Positions 8,253-16,257 of a stretch of DNA of 64,000 bases are shown piece by piece (the first letter of the stretch is position 1; each line of letters begins with the position of its first letter). The notes beneath the pieces were generated by a model that saw only the letters and a program-made list of their open reading frames with translations, had not been told where the DNA came from and searched no databases. The DNA is from UBA4312 sp002394635 (GTDB taxonomy: Bacteria > Bacillota_I > Bacilli_A > Erysipelotrichales > Erysipelotrichaceae). A program made the position numbers and the translations under genes. Location of the stretch: positions 46,093-110,092 of the forward strand of contig CAMNHO010000008.1 of NCBI GenBank assembly GCA_946539765.1. Direction: 5' to 3'.

Positions 8253-9774
8253 AAGAGAGTTTCAAAAGCTTAATTGGCAAGTCATTGGAAATATTGTGGG
8301 CATGGTGTTGATAGCTTTAGCCTGTTTGATGTTGCTTCCTGTAATTTGCGGTTTAATTTATAAAGAAATAGATGATGTGCTATGTTTTCTGCTTGTCATC
8401 GGAATCAGCTTGATATTGGGATTTCCGTTAAGCCGCCTGAAGGTGAAACATGCACAGTATTTTGCCCGGGATGGTTTAATTGCAGTAGGATTATGCTGGC
8501 TTGTTGTATCTGTTTTCGGAGCCCTGCCTTTCTATATCTCAGGAACAATTCCAAAATTCATTGACTGTTTCTTTGAAACAGTATCCGGGTTTACAACGAC
8601 AGGATCCAGCATCCTGCCTGAGGTAGAGTCTTTACCGCGATGTATGTTGTTCTGGCGAAGCTTTACGCACTGGGTTGGAGGTATGGGAATTCTTGTGTTT
8701 GTACTGGCTATCCTGCCTAAATCAAACGATCATTCCATGCATCTGCTAAGGGCGGAATCGCCAGGACCTGTCATTGATAAACTGGTCCCTAGATTACGCA
8801 AGAGCTCCTTTATCTTATATTCTATTTACATGGCCTTGACCATTATAGAAATACTGTTTTTGCTGGTGGGTAAGATGCCACTGTTTGATACATTGTGCAA
8901 TACATTCGGAACAGCGGGAACTGGTGGATTCAGTGTTACAAACCAAGGAATTGGACAATATGGCAATGCGTATTATGAGATGGTTATTTCCATCTTTATG
9001 ATCTTGTTCGGGATTAACTTTAACTTTTATTTCCTGATGCTGATCAAGGAGTTCAAAACAGCATTCAAAATGGAAGAGGTCCGAGTTTACTTGCTTATTA
9101 TATTGACTTCCGTCACAATGATTGCGTTGAATATCGCTCCTTTGTATGATGGGTCTTATGTACAGGCATTTCGTTATTCATTGTTCCAGGTAGCCAGTAT
9201 CATAACAACAACAGGTTATTCATCGTTTAATTTTGATCTTTGGCCGACTTTTTCTAAAATTATTCTGTTACTTTTAATGGTTGTCGGAGCCTGTGCAGGA
9301 TCAACCGGTGGAGGTATTAAAGTCAGCCGTTTGATCATCTTGGTAAAAAAGATCCGTTTAGATCTGCAGAAGACGATCCATCCGAATAAAGTACAGGTTG
9401 TAACCTCTGAAGGGAAGGCCATTCCAAAGCGTGTTGTGGATCAAGTAACAGGATATTTCAGCTGTTTTATGCTCTTGGTAGCTATTATCACATTGATCGT
9501 ATCTTTGGATGGAAAAGACTTTGAAACGACCGTTTCTGCGGTCTTTGCGTGCATCGGAAATATCGGACCTGGATTTGGTGTGTGTGGACCATTTGGAAAC
9601 TTTGGATCCTTTTCCACGTTATCAAAACTGGTTTTGTCTATCGCAATGTTGATAGGTCGTTTGGAAATCTATCCGATTCTGATATTCATAGCACCGTTTG
9701 TTGGTAAGGAATATAAGTTACGGCATAAATACGAAGACTCTGTGAATGAGTTCATGGATGAGGATAGCGTATAG
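8239..9774 (+). CDS. trkH: Trk potassium uptake channel subunit TrkH
   Basis: This 511-residue membrane protein forms the K+ permeation path. The four P-loop segments of the TrkH/KtrB family are visible: SGFTTTGSS, FGTAGTGGFS, ITTTGYSS and a final IGNIGPGFG. There are about ten hydrophobic spans, and the DxxxHxxRAESPGP-type loop (HLLRAESPGPV) is present. The ATG at 8239 lies inside the end of trkA; the 14-bp overlap and lack of a separate promoter indicate one operon. Confidence 0.95.
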   Translation: MFWLKREFQKLNWQVIGNIVGMVLIALACLMLLPVICGLIYKEIDDVLCFLLVIGISLILGFPLSRLKVKHAQYFARDGLIAVGLCWLVVSVFGALPFYISGTIPKFIDCFFETVSGFTTTGSSILPEVESLPRCMLFWRSFTHWVGGMGILVFVLAILPKSNDHSMHLLRAESPGPVIDKLVPRLRKSSFILYSIYMALTIIEILFLLVGKMPLFDTLCNTFGTAGTGGFSVTNQGIGQYGNAYYEMVISIFMILFGINFNFYFLMLIKEFKTAFKMEEVRVYLLIILTSVTMIALNIAPLYDGSYVQAFRYSLFQVASIITTTGYSSFNFDLWPTFSKIILLLLMVVGACAGSTGGGIKVSRLIILVKKIRLDLQKTIHPNKVQVVTSEGKAIPKRVVDQVTGYFSCFMLLVAIITLIVSLDGKDFETTVSAVFACIGNIGPGFGVCGPFGNFGSFSTLSKLVLSIAMLIGRLEIYPILIFIAPFVGKEYKLRHKYEDSVNEFMDEDSV

Positions 9775-9775
9775 G

Positions 9776-9816
9776 AAAAATACAGTCTGCCTGTGCAAAG
9801 CAGACTGTATTTTTTG
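9776..9816 (+). terminator. Terminator of trkAH
   Basis: A long perfect stem, AAATACAGTCTGC with GCAGACTGTATTT, is followed by TTTTTT shortly after the trkH stop codon. Confidence 0.9.
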
Positions 9817-9818
9817 GT

Positions 9819-9862
9819 TTAAGAAAATATTAAGGTTCTTAAAGAGAGATTGTGACTATAAT
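9819..9862 (+). promoter_or_regulatory. Promoter with candidate response-regulator boxes
   Basis: TATAAT lies at 9857-9862. Upstream are two direct TTAAG repeats, at 9819-9823 and 9830-9834, exactly 11 bp apart, plus an inverted CTTAA at 9838-9842. Eleven-bp direct repeats near the -35 region are the usual layout for OmpR/PhoB-family activators, and such a regulator is the second gene of the operon. No good -35 hexamer is visible. Confidence 0.45.
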
Positions 9863-9883
9863 ATGTATAGAAGAGGATGAGCT

Positions 9884-10660
9884 ATGTGGTCTAGAAAAGA
9901 AATTAAAGAAAAAGGACGACGGTCTTTTAAAAATAATTTTTGGAAGACGATCCTGATCAGTCTGCTTCTGATTATAATTGGAGCAGGTGGTCTGTTTGGT
10001 GGTGGCACTTTCCGTTTTATTGCCGAACTTGATGACTCTTCCGGGCAAACCGTCGAACAAATGACTTCTGTAGATGATAATCTACAGTTTGAAGAACAGG
10101 AAATCATTGACACAGACAAGCCTGGGAACATTTCTGGTTTTTTGGTTCTTGTCATTGCTGTGGGAGCAGTGCTTTTCTTTGTGTTGGCGTGCAGTGTAGT
10201 GATGGCACTAACAGCGTTGATCATAAATCCGATCGAGGTAGGTATCCGAAGGTTTTTTATACGAAATCTGAATGGAAAGGCCCAGATTAGTGAAATTGGA
10301 TCCGGTTTTGATATGAATTACAAGGAAAATGTGAAAACTTTGTTTTTCCGGGATCTTTATATCCTGCTATGGACTTGTCTGTTGGTGATACCTGGTATCG
10401 TAAAAGCATATGAGTATCGAATGATTCCTTATTTACTGGCTGAGGATACAACATTGACCGCAAAAGAGGCGTTTTTTCAAAGCCGACAGCTGATGAAGGG
10501 ACAAAAATGGAATGCCTTTGTGTTAGATCTTTCCTTTCTCGGATGGAACATGTTGAGTATCTTTACCTTAGGAATCTTAGGGATTTTATTTGTAAATCCA
10601 TATCGTAATATGACAAATGCAGCATTATATGAAAGGCTGCGCTATGGAGGTTCATTATGA
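9884..10660 (+). CDS. DUF975 family membrane protein
   Basis: This 258-residue membrane protein matches the DUF975 pattern: an N-terminal basic segment (RKEIKEKGRRSFKNNFWKTI), a hydrophobic span at about 25-45, a second at about 85-110, and a C-terminal half with two more (near 160-180 and 215-235) around AEDTTLTAKEAFFQSRQLM. The family has no firmly assigned biochemical role. The stop codon overlaps the response-regulator start as ATGA, so the protein is made with the two-component pair and may act in the same envelope response. Confidence 0.8.
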   Translation: MWSRKEIKEKGRRSFKNNFWKTILISLLLIIIGAGGLFGGGTFRFIAELDDSSGQTVEQMTSVDDNLQFEEQEIIDTDKPGNISGFLVLVIAVGAVLFFVLACSVVMALTALIINPIEVGIRRFFIRNLNGKAQISEIGSGFDMNYKENVKTLFFRDLYILLWTCLLVIPGIVKAYEYRMIPYLLAEDTTLTAKEAFFQSRQLMKGQKWNAFVLDLSFLGWNMLSIFTLGILGILFVNPYRNMTNAALYERLRYGGSL

Positions 10661-11343
10661 CGCCGACTATTTTGATTGCAGATGATGAAAAAGAGATCCG
10701 TATGGTTCTAAAACTCTATTTGGAAAATGCGGGGTATCATGTGCTGGAATCTTCTGACGGGCAGATGGCAATGGATATAATGAATAAAGAAACAGTGGAT
10801 CTTTGCCTTTTGGATATCATGATGCCAAAGAAGGATGGATTTCAGGTCTTGAAGGAAATTCGTCATACATATTCGATTCCTGTGATCATTCTTTCTGCCA
10901 GAGATCAGGATTCGGATAAGATCCTGGGATTGGATCTGGGGGCGGATGATTATATCGTAAAACCGTTCAATCCATTGGAAGCTGTAGCACGTGTAAATTC
11001 GAATATGCGTCGATGGAAAAAACTAGGAGCCGCACAAGAGGATGTGCGCTTGTTGACATGTCGGGATCTGGTGTTGGATCCGGAATCCTGTACTTTGAAA
11101 AAAGGAAATGAGATCATAGATCTGACATCGGTTGAATACCGGATCATGGCTTTATTTATGGAACATCCGGGAAAGGTTTTTACTAAGCAGCAGATATATG
11201 AACATGGATGGAACGAGGATTATGTGATTGCTGATAACAATATCATGGTATGTATTAGCAAGCTGCGGGCAAAACTGTCACAAAATCCTTCTGAATATAT
11301 CAAGACAATACGTGGATTGGGGTATCGACTTGAAAAGGGATAA
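10657..11343 (+). CDS. OmpR/PhoB-family response regulator (VanR-like)
   Basis: A 228-residue regulator with an N-terminal receiver domain and a C-terminal winged helix. The acidic pocket DDE is at residues 9-11, the phosphoacceptor aspartate is in LLDIMMPKKDG (about D53), and the conserved lysine is in ADDYIVKPF. The winged helix runs from about residue 130 to the end (YIKTIRGLGYRLEKG). Sequence style is closest to the VanR subgroup. Start and stop overlaps with both neighbours show tight coupling with the DUF975 protein and the kinase. Confidence 0.93.
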   Translation: MTPTILIADDEKEIRMVLKLYLENAGYHVLESSDGQMAMDIMNKETVDLCLLDIMMPKKDGFQVLKEIRHTYSIPVIILSARDQDSDKILGLDLGADDYIVKPFNPLEAVARVNSNMRRWKKLGAAQEDVRLLTCRDLVLDPESCTLKKGNEIIDLTSVEYRIMALFMEHPGKVFTKQQIYEHGWNEDYVIADNNIMVCISKLRAKLSQNPSEYIKTIRGLGYRLEKG

Positions 11344-12394
11344 TTTAAAGAGATATCTGATTCGGCAGTTTTGTCTTACGATTGTTCTTGTGGTATTAGC
11401 AGAAGTTGTGATCATGGAACTGGAAATATTGGTGTTTGGGCCATTTTTAAAATACTTATTACAGATTCCTTTTACACAGTCATTTTCCTTAGGGACATGG
11501 CTTGCCTGGATCACATACATCTTTCGCAACTTTCTGTTAGGAACCGGGCAGATTGGTTTATGGGGGCTGTTGAGCCAGTCGTTTTCCTTCCTGTTTGTCG
11601 TATTGATGGTTGCTTTGATCCTGCTTCCTGTTGTGATTGGAAGTATTGTCTTTGCGTCCGGAGTGGAGAGAAAAATGACAAAGATCCAAAAAGAACAGGA
11701 AGAAAAACAGATGGAAACAATAAAAAAACGAAATCAGATGTTATCGAATGTGGCCCATGACCTGCGTACACCGATCACCTCCATCCAAGGTATGTCGCAG
11801 GCCTTAAAGGACAATATGATCTCAGATTCAGATACAAAAAAGGAATATATTCAGTCTATATATAATCAGTCAAAAAAAATGTCAGATTTGATTTCCGTTT
11901 TATTTGAATACACAAAGGTGGATAGTATCGGTTTTTCAATTCATCGGCAGAAAGTCGATATCAATGAGATGCTGATGCGTGAGGCGGCGAATTTATATCC
12001 GGATGCTGAAAAAAGGCAAATGGAAATGGAGATAGATATTCCGGAAACCGTTTGTACTATCTATGCGGATGAAACACAGATGAGCCGTGTTATTGCGAAT
12101 TTGTTGATCAATGCCATTCGTCATAATGAAGAAGGGACAACAATTAAAGTGCAGCTCAAGGAAATTGCCGGTGCGATTCAGATCATCATAGCGGATAATG
12201 GTGTGGAACTCCATCAGGGACAGGCGTTGTTCGAACCTTTCGTAAGAGGAGATGCTTCGAGAAAATCCGAAGGCAGTGGCCTGGGTTTATCAATTGTAAA
12301 AAGGATAGTGGAACTACATCAGTATACAATACAGCTGAAGCAGCCGTATGAAACGTATACAAAAGCCTTTGTGATTACATGTGATAAGATATAA
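11330..12394 (+). CDS. Sensor histidine kinase (VanS-like)
   Basis: A membrane histidine kinase paired with the preceding regulator. I chose the TTG at 11330, which overlaps the regulator by 14 bp and gives 354 residues beginning with a short basic leader before the first span; the frame stays open further upstream, but only as an overlap of the regulator gene. Two hydrophobic spans lie at about 15-40 and 85-115. The phosphoacceptor is in NVAHDLRTPITS, followed by the N box (NLLINAIRHN), the G1 aspartate (IADNGVE) and the G2 box (GSGLGLSI). Only about 40 residues separate the spans, so the extracellular sensor region is small. Confidence 0.88.
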   Translation: MKRDNLKRYLIRQFCLTIVLVVLAEVVIMELEILVFGPFLKYLLQIPFTQSFSLGTWLAWITYIFRNFLLGTGQIGLWGLLSQSFSFLFVVLMVALILLPVVIGSIVFASGVERKMTKIQKEQEEKQMETIKKRNQMLSNVAHDLRTPITSIQGMSQALKDNMISDSDTKKEYIQSIYNQSKKMSDLISVLFEYTKVDSIGFSIHRQKVDINEMLMREAANLYPDAEKRQMEMEIDIPETVCTIYADETQMSRVIANLLINAIRHNEEGTTIKVQLKEIAGAIQIIIADNGVELHQGQALFEPFVRGDASRKSEGSGLGLSIVKRIVELHQYTIQLKQPYETYTKAFVITCDKI

Positions 12395-12419
12395 CAAGTA
12401 GTTAAATTAGTGGTATAAT
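12391..12419 (+). promoter_or_regulatory. gpsA promoter
   Basis: ATAACA at 12391-12396 and TATAAT at 12414-12419 are separated by 17 bp. The -35 box overlaps the stop codon of the kinase gene. Confidence 0.55.
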
Positions 12420-12423
12420 AAAA

Positions 12424-12443
12424 AGGCAGGAATTAACCTGCCT
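12424..12443 (+). promoter_or_regulatory. 5'-terminal hairpin of the gpsA transcript
   Basis: AGGCAGG (12424-12430) and CCTGCCT (12437-12443) pair perfectly around a 6-nt loop. The predicted transcription start is about 12426, so the stem would form the very 5' end of the mRNA. There is no T run, so it does not look like a terminator for the kinase. Confidence 0.5.
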
Positions 12444-12465
12444 AAAGAAATTGAGGTTTGATACA

Positions 12466-13464
12466 TTGAAAATAGGAGTACTAGGAACGGGAACCTGGGG
12501 AACGGCACTTGGAAGATTATTATCGAATGCCGGTCATGATGTGATGATGTGGTCACCGATCGATCAGGAGATTCGTGATCTGTCAACGAAACGGGTTCAT
12601 AAAAACCTGCCGGGTATGGTCATTCCGGATGCGATTATCTTTACTGGGAATCTGGAAGAAGCATGCCGGCAAAAGGATATCATCGTATTTGCGGTGCCGT
12701 CTGTATTTGTTCGTAATACCGCTGTGCAGGCCAAGCCTTATATTCCGGATAATCAACTGATTGTCGATGTCGCCAAAGGAATAGAACCGGATACTTTATT
12801 GACAATGACCGGAATCCTTCAGGATGTTTTGCAGGGACATCAGCGACTGGTCGCTTTATCCGGTCCCACGCATGCTGAAGAAGTGGCTTTGGACTTATTG
12901 ACGACCATTGTATCTGCTTCCCGGGATGAGCAGGCAGCCTTAACGGTACAAAAGGTTTTTTCTACACCGAAAATGCGGGTATATACCAATAAGGATATCC
13001 TTGGCGTGGAACTGTGTGGTGCCTTAAAGAATATAGTGGCTTTGGCAAGCGGAATCGCTAAAGGGCAGGGTTACGGCGATAATGCCCGAGCTGCCTTAAT
13101 AACTCGCGGAGCTGTTGAAATCGGTCGTTTGGGAATGAAAATGGGATGTAAAGAACGAACCTTCTCCGGGCTGGCAGGTGTTGGAGACCTGATTGTTACG
13201 GCTACTAGTGAGCATTCCCGCAACAACAGAGCAGGGTATTTGATTGGAACCGGATTATCGGTGGAACAGGCTGTCAAAGAAGTAGGAATGGTTGTAGAAG
13301 GCATTCATGCGATTCCGGCAGCTATGAAGCTGTCGAAGGAATATGATGCTGAAATGCCGATTGTTTCCGCTGTCAATGCGGTCATCAACGAGCACAAACA
13401 ACCAGAGGATGTCATTCGGGAATTGATGGAACGTGAAGAAAAATCAGAACTAAACCGGTATTAA
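12466..13464 (+). CDS. gpsA: Glycerol-3-phosphate dehydrogenase [NAD(P)+]
   Basis: This 332-residue enzyme reduces dihydroxyacetone phosphate to sn-glycerol 3-phosphate, the backbone for phospholipids and teichoic acids. The Rossmann motif GTGTWGTALG lies at about residues 7-16, and the conserved substrate segment GLAGVGDLIVTATSEHSRN with the active-site lysine in CGALKN are intact. I chose the TTG at 12466: it gives the family-typical MKIGVLGTGTWG start and lies nine bases after GAGG. An in-frame TTG at 12451 is possible but adds an atypical leader. Confidence 0.93.
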   Translation: MKIGVLGTGTWGTALGRLLSNAGHDVMMWSPIDQEIRDLSTKRVHKNLPGMVIPDAIIFTGNLEEACRQKDIIVFAVPSVFVRNTAVQAKPYIPDNQLIVDVAKGIEPDTLLTMTGILQDVLQGHQRLVALSGPTHAEEVALDLLTTIVSASRDEQAALTVQKVFSTPKMRVYTNKDILGVELCGALKNIVALASGIAKGQGYGDNARAALITRGAVEIGRLGMKMGCKERTFSGLAGVGDLIVTATSEHSRNNRAGYLIGTGLSVEQAVKEVGMVVEGIHAIPAAMKLSKEYDAEMPIVSAVNAVINEHKQPEDVIRELMEREEKSELNRY

Positions 13465-13515
13465 GCAGATTCTGATGAAGAACAGTTGATAAAACAGAAA
13501 GAAAGAGGTTCGGAA

Positions 13516-13968
13516 ATGAAACGCGTAATTACTTATGGAACTTATGATTTATTGCATTATGGACACATTAACTTGTTGAGAAGAGCTAAGGCTTTAGGCG
13601 ATTATCTGATTGTTGTTATCTCTACAGATGAGTTCAACTGGAACGAAAAACATAAGAAGTGCTATTTTACCTATGAACAAAGAAAAGCATTGGTAGAAGC
13701 CATTCGTTATGTTGATTTGGTTATACCGGAAGAAAACTGGTCACAAAAACGTACGGATATGCATGAATATCATGTGGATACCTTTGTAATGGGAGATGAC
13801 TGGGAAGGAAAATTTGATTTCCTGAAAGAAGAAGGTGTTGAAGTTGTTTATCTTCCTAGAACACCGGAGATTTCCAGCAGCCAGATGAAAAAAGATCTGT
13901 ACGATGCAGCCAGCGTTGGAGAAAGTGAAACCAACCACGATTACATCAACACAGATCCTGACCATTAA
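13516..13968 (+). CDS. Glycerol-3-phosphate cytidylyltransferase (TagD-like)
   Basis: This 150-residue enzyme belongs to the TagD/GCT group, which makes CDP-glycerol from CTP and glycerol 3-phosphate for teichoic-acid polymers. The nucleotidyltransferase motif HYGHINLLRRAK (HxGH, about residues 14-25) follows GTYDLLHYGH, and the second motif appears as RTPEISSSQMKKDL. The start is set by AAAGAGG at 13502-13508 before the ATG at 13516. It lies just after gpsA, whose product is its substrate. The C-terminal 20 residues are acidic and polar and extend past the usual 130-residue length. Confidence 0.9.
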   Translation: MKRVITYGTYDLLHYGHINLLRRAKALGDYLIVVISTDEFNWNEKHKKCYFTYEQRKALVEAIRYVDLVIPEENWSQKRTDMHEYHVDTFVMGDDWEGKFDFLKEEGVEVVYLPRTPEISSSQMKKDLYDAASVGESETNHDYINTDPDH

Positions 13969-13981
13969 TAAGCATAAATAA

Positions 13982-14013
13982 AGACAGGATGCCGTAAGAA
14001 CATCCTGTCTTTA
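13982..14013. terminator. Bidirectional terminator between convergent genes
   Basis: AAGACAGGATG and CATCCTGTCTT form a perfect 11-bp stem. It separates the cytidylyltransferase gene from the converging gene on the minus strand; T runs are short on both sides. Confidence 0.65.
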
Positions 14014-14352
14014 CATTTGGGAAAACAGCTTTTTAGCTTCCATGTATCGATCCATATGATAGTCAGGAATTTGCCAGAAGTAGAAACTGGACAAATCATC
14101 CGTATCCTGATTAAATATGGATTCATTGATTTTACGAATAAATACCGGATCAGCGTCAATGATTCGTTTGATATCCATAACAACATGTTTAAACATTTCA
14201 TAAAAATATAGCCGGTTTCCTGCATAGACAGGAATCGTTTTGGAGAAATCCTGAATGCGGTAATGTACATATATATCTCCATCTGCATCATAGACTATTT
14301 TACCAATATCTCCATCTAAAGTTTCGTATTTAAGAACAAACTGATCTGTCAT
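14011..14352 (-). CDS. Hypothetical 113-residue protein
   Basis: A soluble, acidic, aromatic-rich protein of 113 residues that I do not recognise. It begins MTDQFVLKYETLDGDIGKIV and reads like a small alpha/beta domain with several Tyr and Phe residues. A strong AGGAAAGGAGT site sits before the ATG on the minus strand, and a terminator follows, so it looks like a genuine single-gene unit. No signal peptide or membrane span is visible. A second minus-strand frame over the same DNA has no ribosome site and is discarded. Confidence 0.75.
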   Translation of the reverse strand: MTDQFVLKYETLDGDIGKIVYDADGDIYVHYRIQDFSKTIPVYAGNRLYFYEMFKHVVMDIKRIIDADPVFIRKINESIFNQDTDDLSSFYFWQIPDYHMDRYMEAKKLFSQM

Positions 14353-14440
14353 GATACTCCTTTCCTGATTTATATCAACATTAAAAGTTATATTTATTAT
14401 ATTACAATTCGAAATAAGAGTAAACCAGAACTCTATGAAT

Positions 14441-14482
14441 ATAACGTTGGAATAAAGTGCGCATTACCCAACGTTATTTTTT
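14441..14482 (+). terminator. Orphan intrinsic terminator-like hairpin
   Basis: ATAACGTTGG (14441-14450) pairs perfectly with CCAACGTTAT (14468-14477) and is followed by TTTTTT. No gene on the plus strand ends here, so it may terminate a small untranslated RNA or be a relic. Confidence 0.6.
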
Positions 14483-14671
14483 GAAAGATTTATCCATTGG
14501 AATCATCAGGTCCTGTTCTTTATTTGCTCAGAAATACCGTCAGTTGATCATACGACAGACAATATTGATCAGATTCTAGAAAAAACTATTTGTTAAGAAA
14601 CAAAGTATGTTACTATGAGCAACGCCCTGGTTTTATGGAGGTAGAGGCAATCGACAAAACGTAAATAATAA

Positions 14672-14708
14672 GAAAAAAACCTGATGCGCTGTAATACACA
14701 GGATCAGG
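14672..14708 (-). terminator. Terminator of tRNA-Asn
   Basis: On the minus strand CCTGAT and ATCAGG enclose an inner CTGTG/TACAG pairing and are followed by TTTTTTTCTT, 24 bases beyond the CCA end. Confidence 0.7.
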
Positions 14709-14731
14709 AAATGTTTTTAAGCATAAAAAAA

Positions 14732-14807
14732 TGGCGCCTCCAACAAGACTCGAACTTGTGACCTGCCGGTTAACAGCCGGACGCTCTACCGACTGAGCTA
14801 TGGAGGC
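14732..14807 (-). tRNA. tRNA-Asn (GTT anticodon)
   Basis: A 76-nt cloverleaf with encoded CCA. The acceptor GCCTCCA pairs with TGGAGGC. The D arm is GCTCAGTCGGTAGAGC, the anticodon loop CTGTTAA carries GTT, and the T loop is GTTCGAGTC. The discriminator is G. It is a lone tRNA gene on the minus strand. Confidence 0.96.
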
Positions 14808-14993
14808 ATTGCCAACGCTCAATAATAATAGCATAGCTTAGGGTGATTTACAAGTTATTTTTTTAAAAAATTTATATGAAAAACAAAGCATCAAAAAAAT
14901 AAGGAACAAATAATAATAATTTAAAAAAGCTAAATAAAAAATAGATGTTTCTTTTGTATAAACATGATATCGTAAGTATAAGGGAGAAAAAAT

Positions 14994-16253
14994 ATGAATG
15001 GATTGAAGAAGTGTATTCAAAGATACCGGTCAACCAGCTTGATTATCCGAATCTTGATTGGATTGATCATAGGTACAGTCTTAGGTGTTTTATTTAAGGA
15101 TCTACAATGGATCAGTGTATTAGGTGATGTATTCAAAGGGTCATTGCGTTCGATTGCGCCAATACTTGTTTTTGTCTTGATTACCAGTTCTCTGGCTCAA
15201 TCAAACAGCAAAATGGACAGGCGCTTTGTACGAGTTATCTTCTTATACATGTTAAGTACTTTACTGGCTGCCGTTGTAGCTGTTGTGGGCAGTTATTTAT
15301 TCCCACAGACATTGGTTCTGAGCGGAGAAGTAGCACAGGAAGCGGCTCCATCAGGAATTGGAGAGGTTATTGCCAACCTGATTAATAATGTTGTTTCCAA
15401 TCCGGTAGAAGCCTTGGCAACGGCAAACTATGTCAGCATCTTATTCTGGTCTATTCTGTTGGGCCTGGCTTTGAAAAGCCTTGCTTCTGATCAGACAAAA
15501 CAGATGCTTGTGGACATATCCGAAGGCATTTCCCAGCTGGTACGCTGGATTATTGAATTTGCTCCGTTTGGTATTCTAGGGCTATCCTATGCATCGATAT
15601 CACAGAACGGTCTGGAAATTTTCACTTCGTACGGTAAACTTTTATTGCTTTTGGTCGGATGTATGCTGGCTGTGGCACTGATTGTTGATCCGTTGATCTC
15701 TTTCCTGTTTTTACGCAGAAACCCGTATCCACTGGTATTTAGATGTTTGAAAGAGAGCGGATTGATGGCGTTCTTTACAAGAAGTTCAGCAGCTAATATC
15801 CCCATTAATATGGCGTTGTGTGAAAAGCTGGGACTAGATGAGGAAATGTATTCTGTTTCCATTCCGCTGGGGGCTACCATCAACATGGATGGAGCTGCCA
15901 TTACGATAACGGTCTTTGCCTTGGCAACTGCACATACGATGGGAATTCATGTGGATATAGCCACCGCCTTTGTGCTGAGTGTATTAGCAACATTTGCGGC
16001 GTGTGGAGCCAGTGGAGTAGCCGGAGGTTCATTATTACTGATTCCGATGGCTTGTTCTTTATTTGGTATTTCCGGAGATATTGCCATGCAGGCAGTGGGG
16101 ATTGGATTTATCATTGGCGTGGTACAGGACAGCGTGGAAACGGCATTGAACTCATCAGGAGACGTAATGTTTGCAGCAACGGCTGAATATGCACAATGGT
16201 TAAAAGAGGGCCGTGAGCTACCTGATTTTATGAACCGGAAGAAAAAGAAATAA
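14994..16253 (+). CDS. sstT: Serine/threonine:sodium symporter SstT
   Basis: This 419-residue membrane protein is a DAACS-family symporter of the SstT type, importing serine and threonine with Na+. Diagnostic stretches are AFFTRSSAANIP, IPLGATINMDGAAITI, ACGASGVAGGSLLLIP and FIIGVVQDSVETALNSS, which follow SstT rather than the glutamate/dicarboxylate carriers. About eight spans plus two re-entrant hairpins are expected. AAGGGAG lies before the ATG. The HAD phosphatase begins four bases after the stop, so the two genes share a message. Confidence 0.93.
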   Translation: MNGLKKCIQRYRSTSLIIRILIGLIIGTVLGVLFKDLQWISVLGDVFKGSLRSIAPILVFVLITSSLAQSNSKMDRRFVRVIFLYMLSTLLAAVVAVVGSYLFPQTLVLSGEVAQEAAPSGIGEVIANLINNVVSNPVEALATANYVSILFWSILLGLALKSLASDQTKQMLVDISEGISQLVRWIIEFAPFGILGLSYASISQNGLEIFTSYGKLLLLLVGCMLAVALIVDPLISFLFLRRNPYPLVFRCLKESGLMAFFTRSSAANIPINMALCEKLGLDEEMYSVSIPLGATINMDGAAITITVFALATAHTMGIHVDIATAFVLSVLATFAACGASGVAGGSLLLIPMACSLFGISGDIAMQAVGIGFIIGVVQDSVETALNSSGDVMFAATAEYAQWLKEGRELPDFMNRKKKK

Positions 16254-16257
16254 GGAA

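Larger units (their letters stand above)
14353..14731. other. Intergenic stretch without a recognisable gene
   Basis: About 380 bases hold no convincing coding sequence. They contain the upstream signals of the 113-aa gene, a strong orphan hairpin with a T run at 14441-14482, an open frame without a start codon (about 14455-14596, plus strand) that could be gene debris, and the tRNA-Asn terminator at 14672-14708. Confidence 0.6.

Noticed and set aside
13965..14291. A 108-codon minus-strand frame beside the cytidylyltransferase gene
   Set aside because: It overlaps the 113-aa frame that has the clear AGGAAAGGAG site; it has none and runs through the terminator.
14455..14596. A 47-codon plus-strand open frame
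   Set aside because: It has no start codon or ribosome site and begins inside a terminator-like hairpin; at most gene debris.
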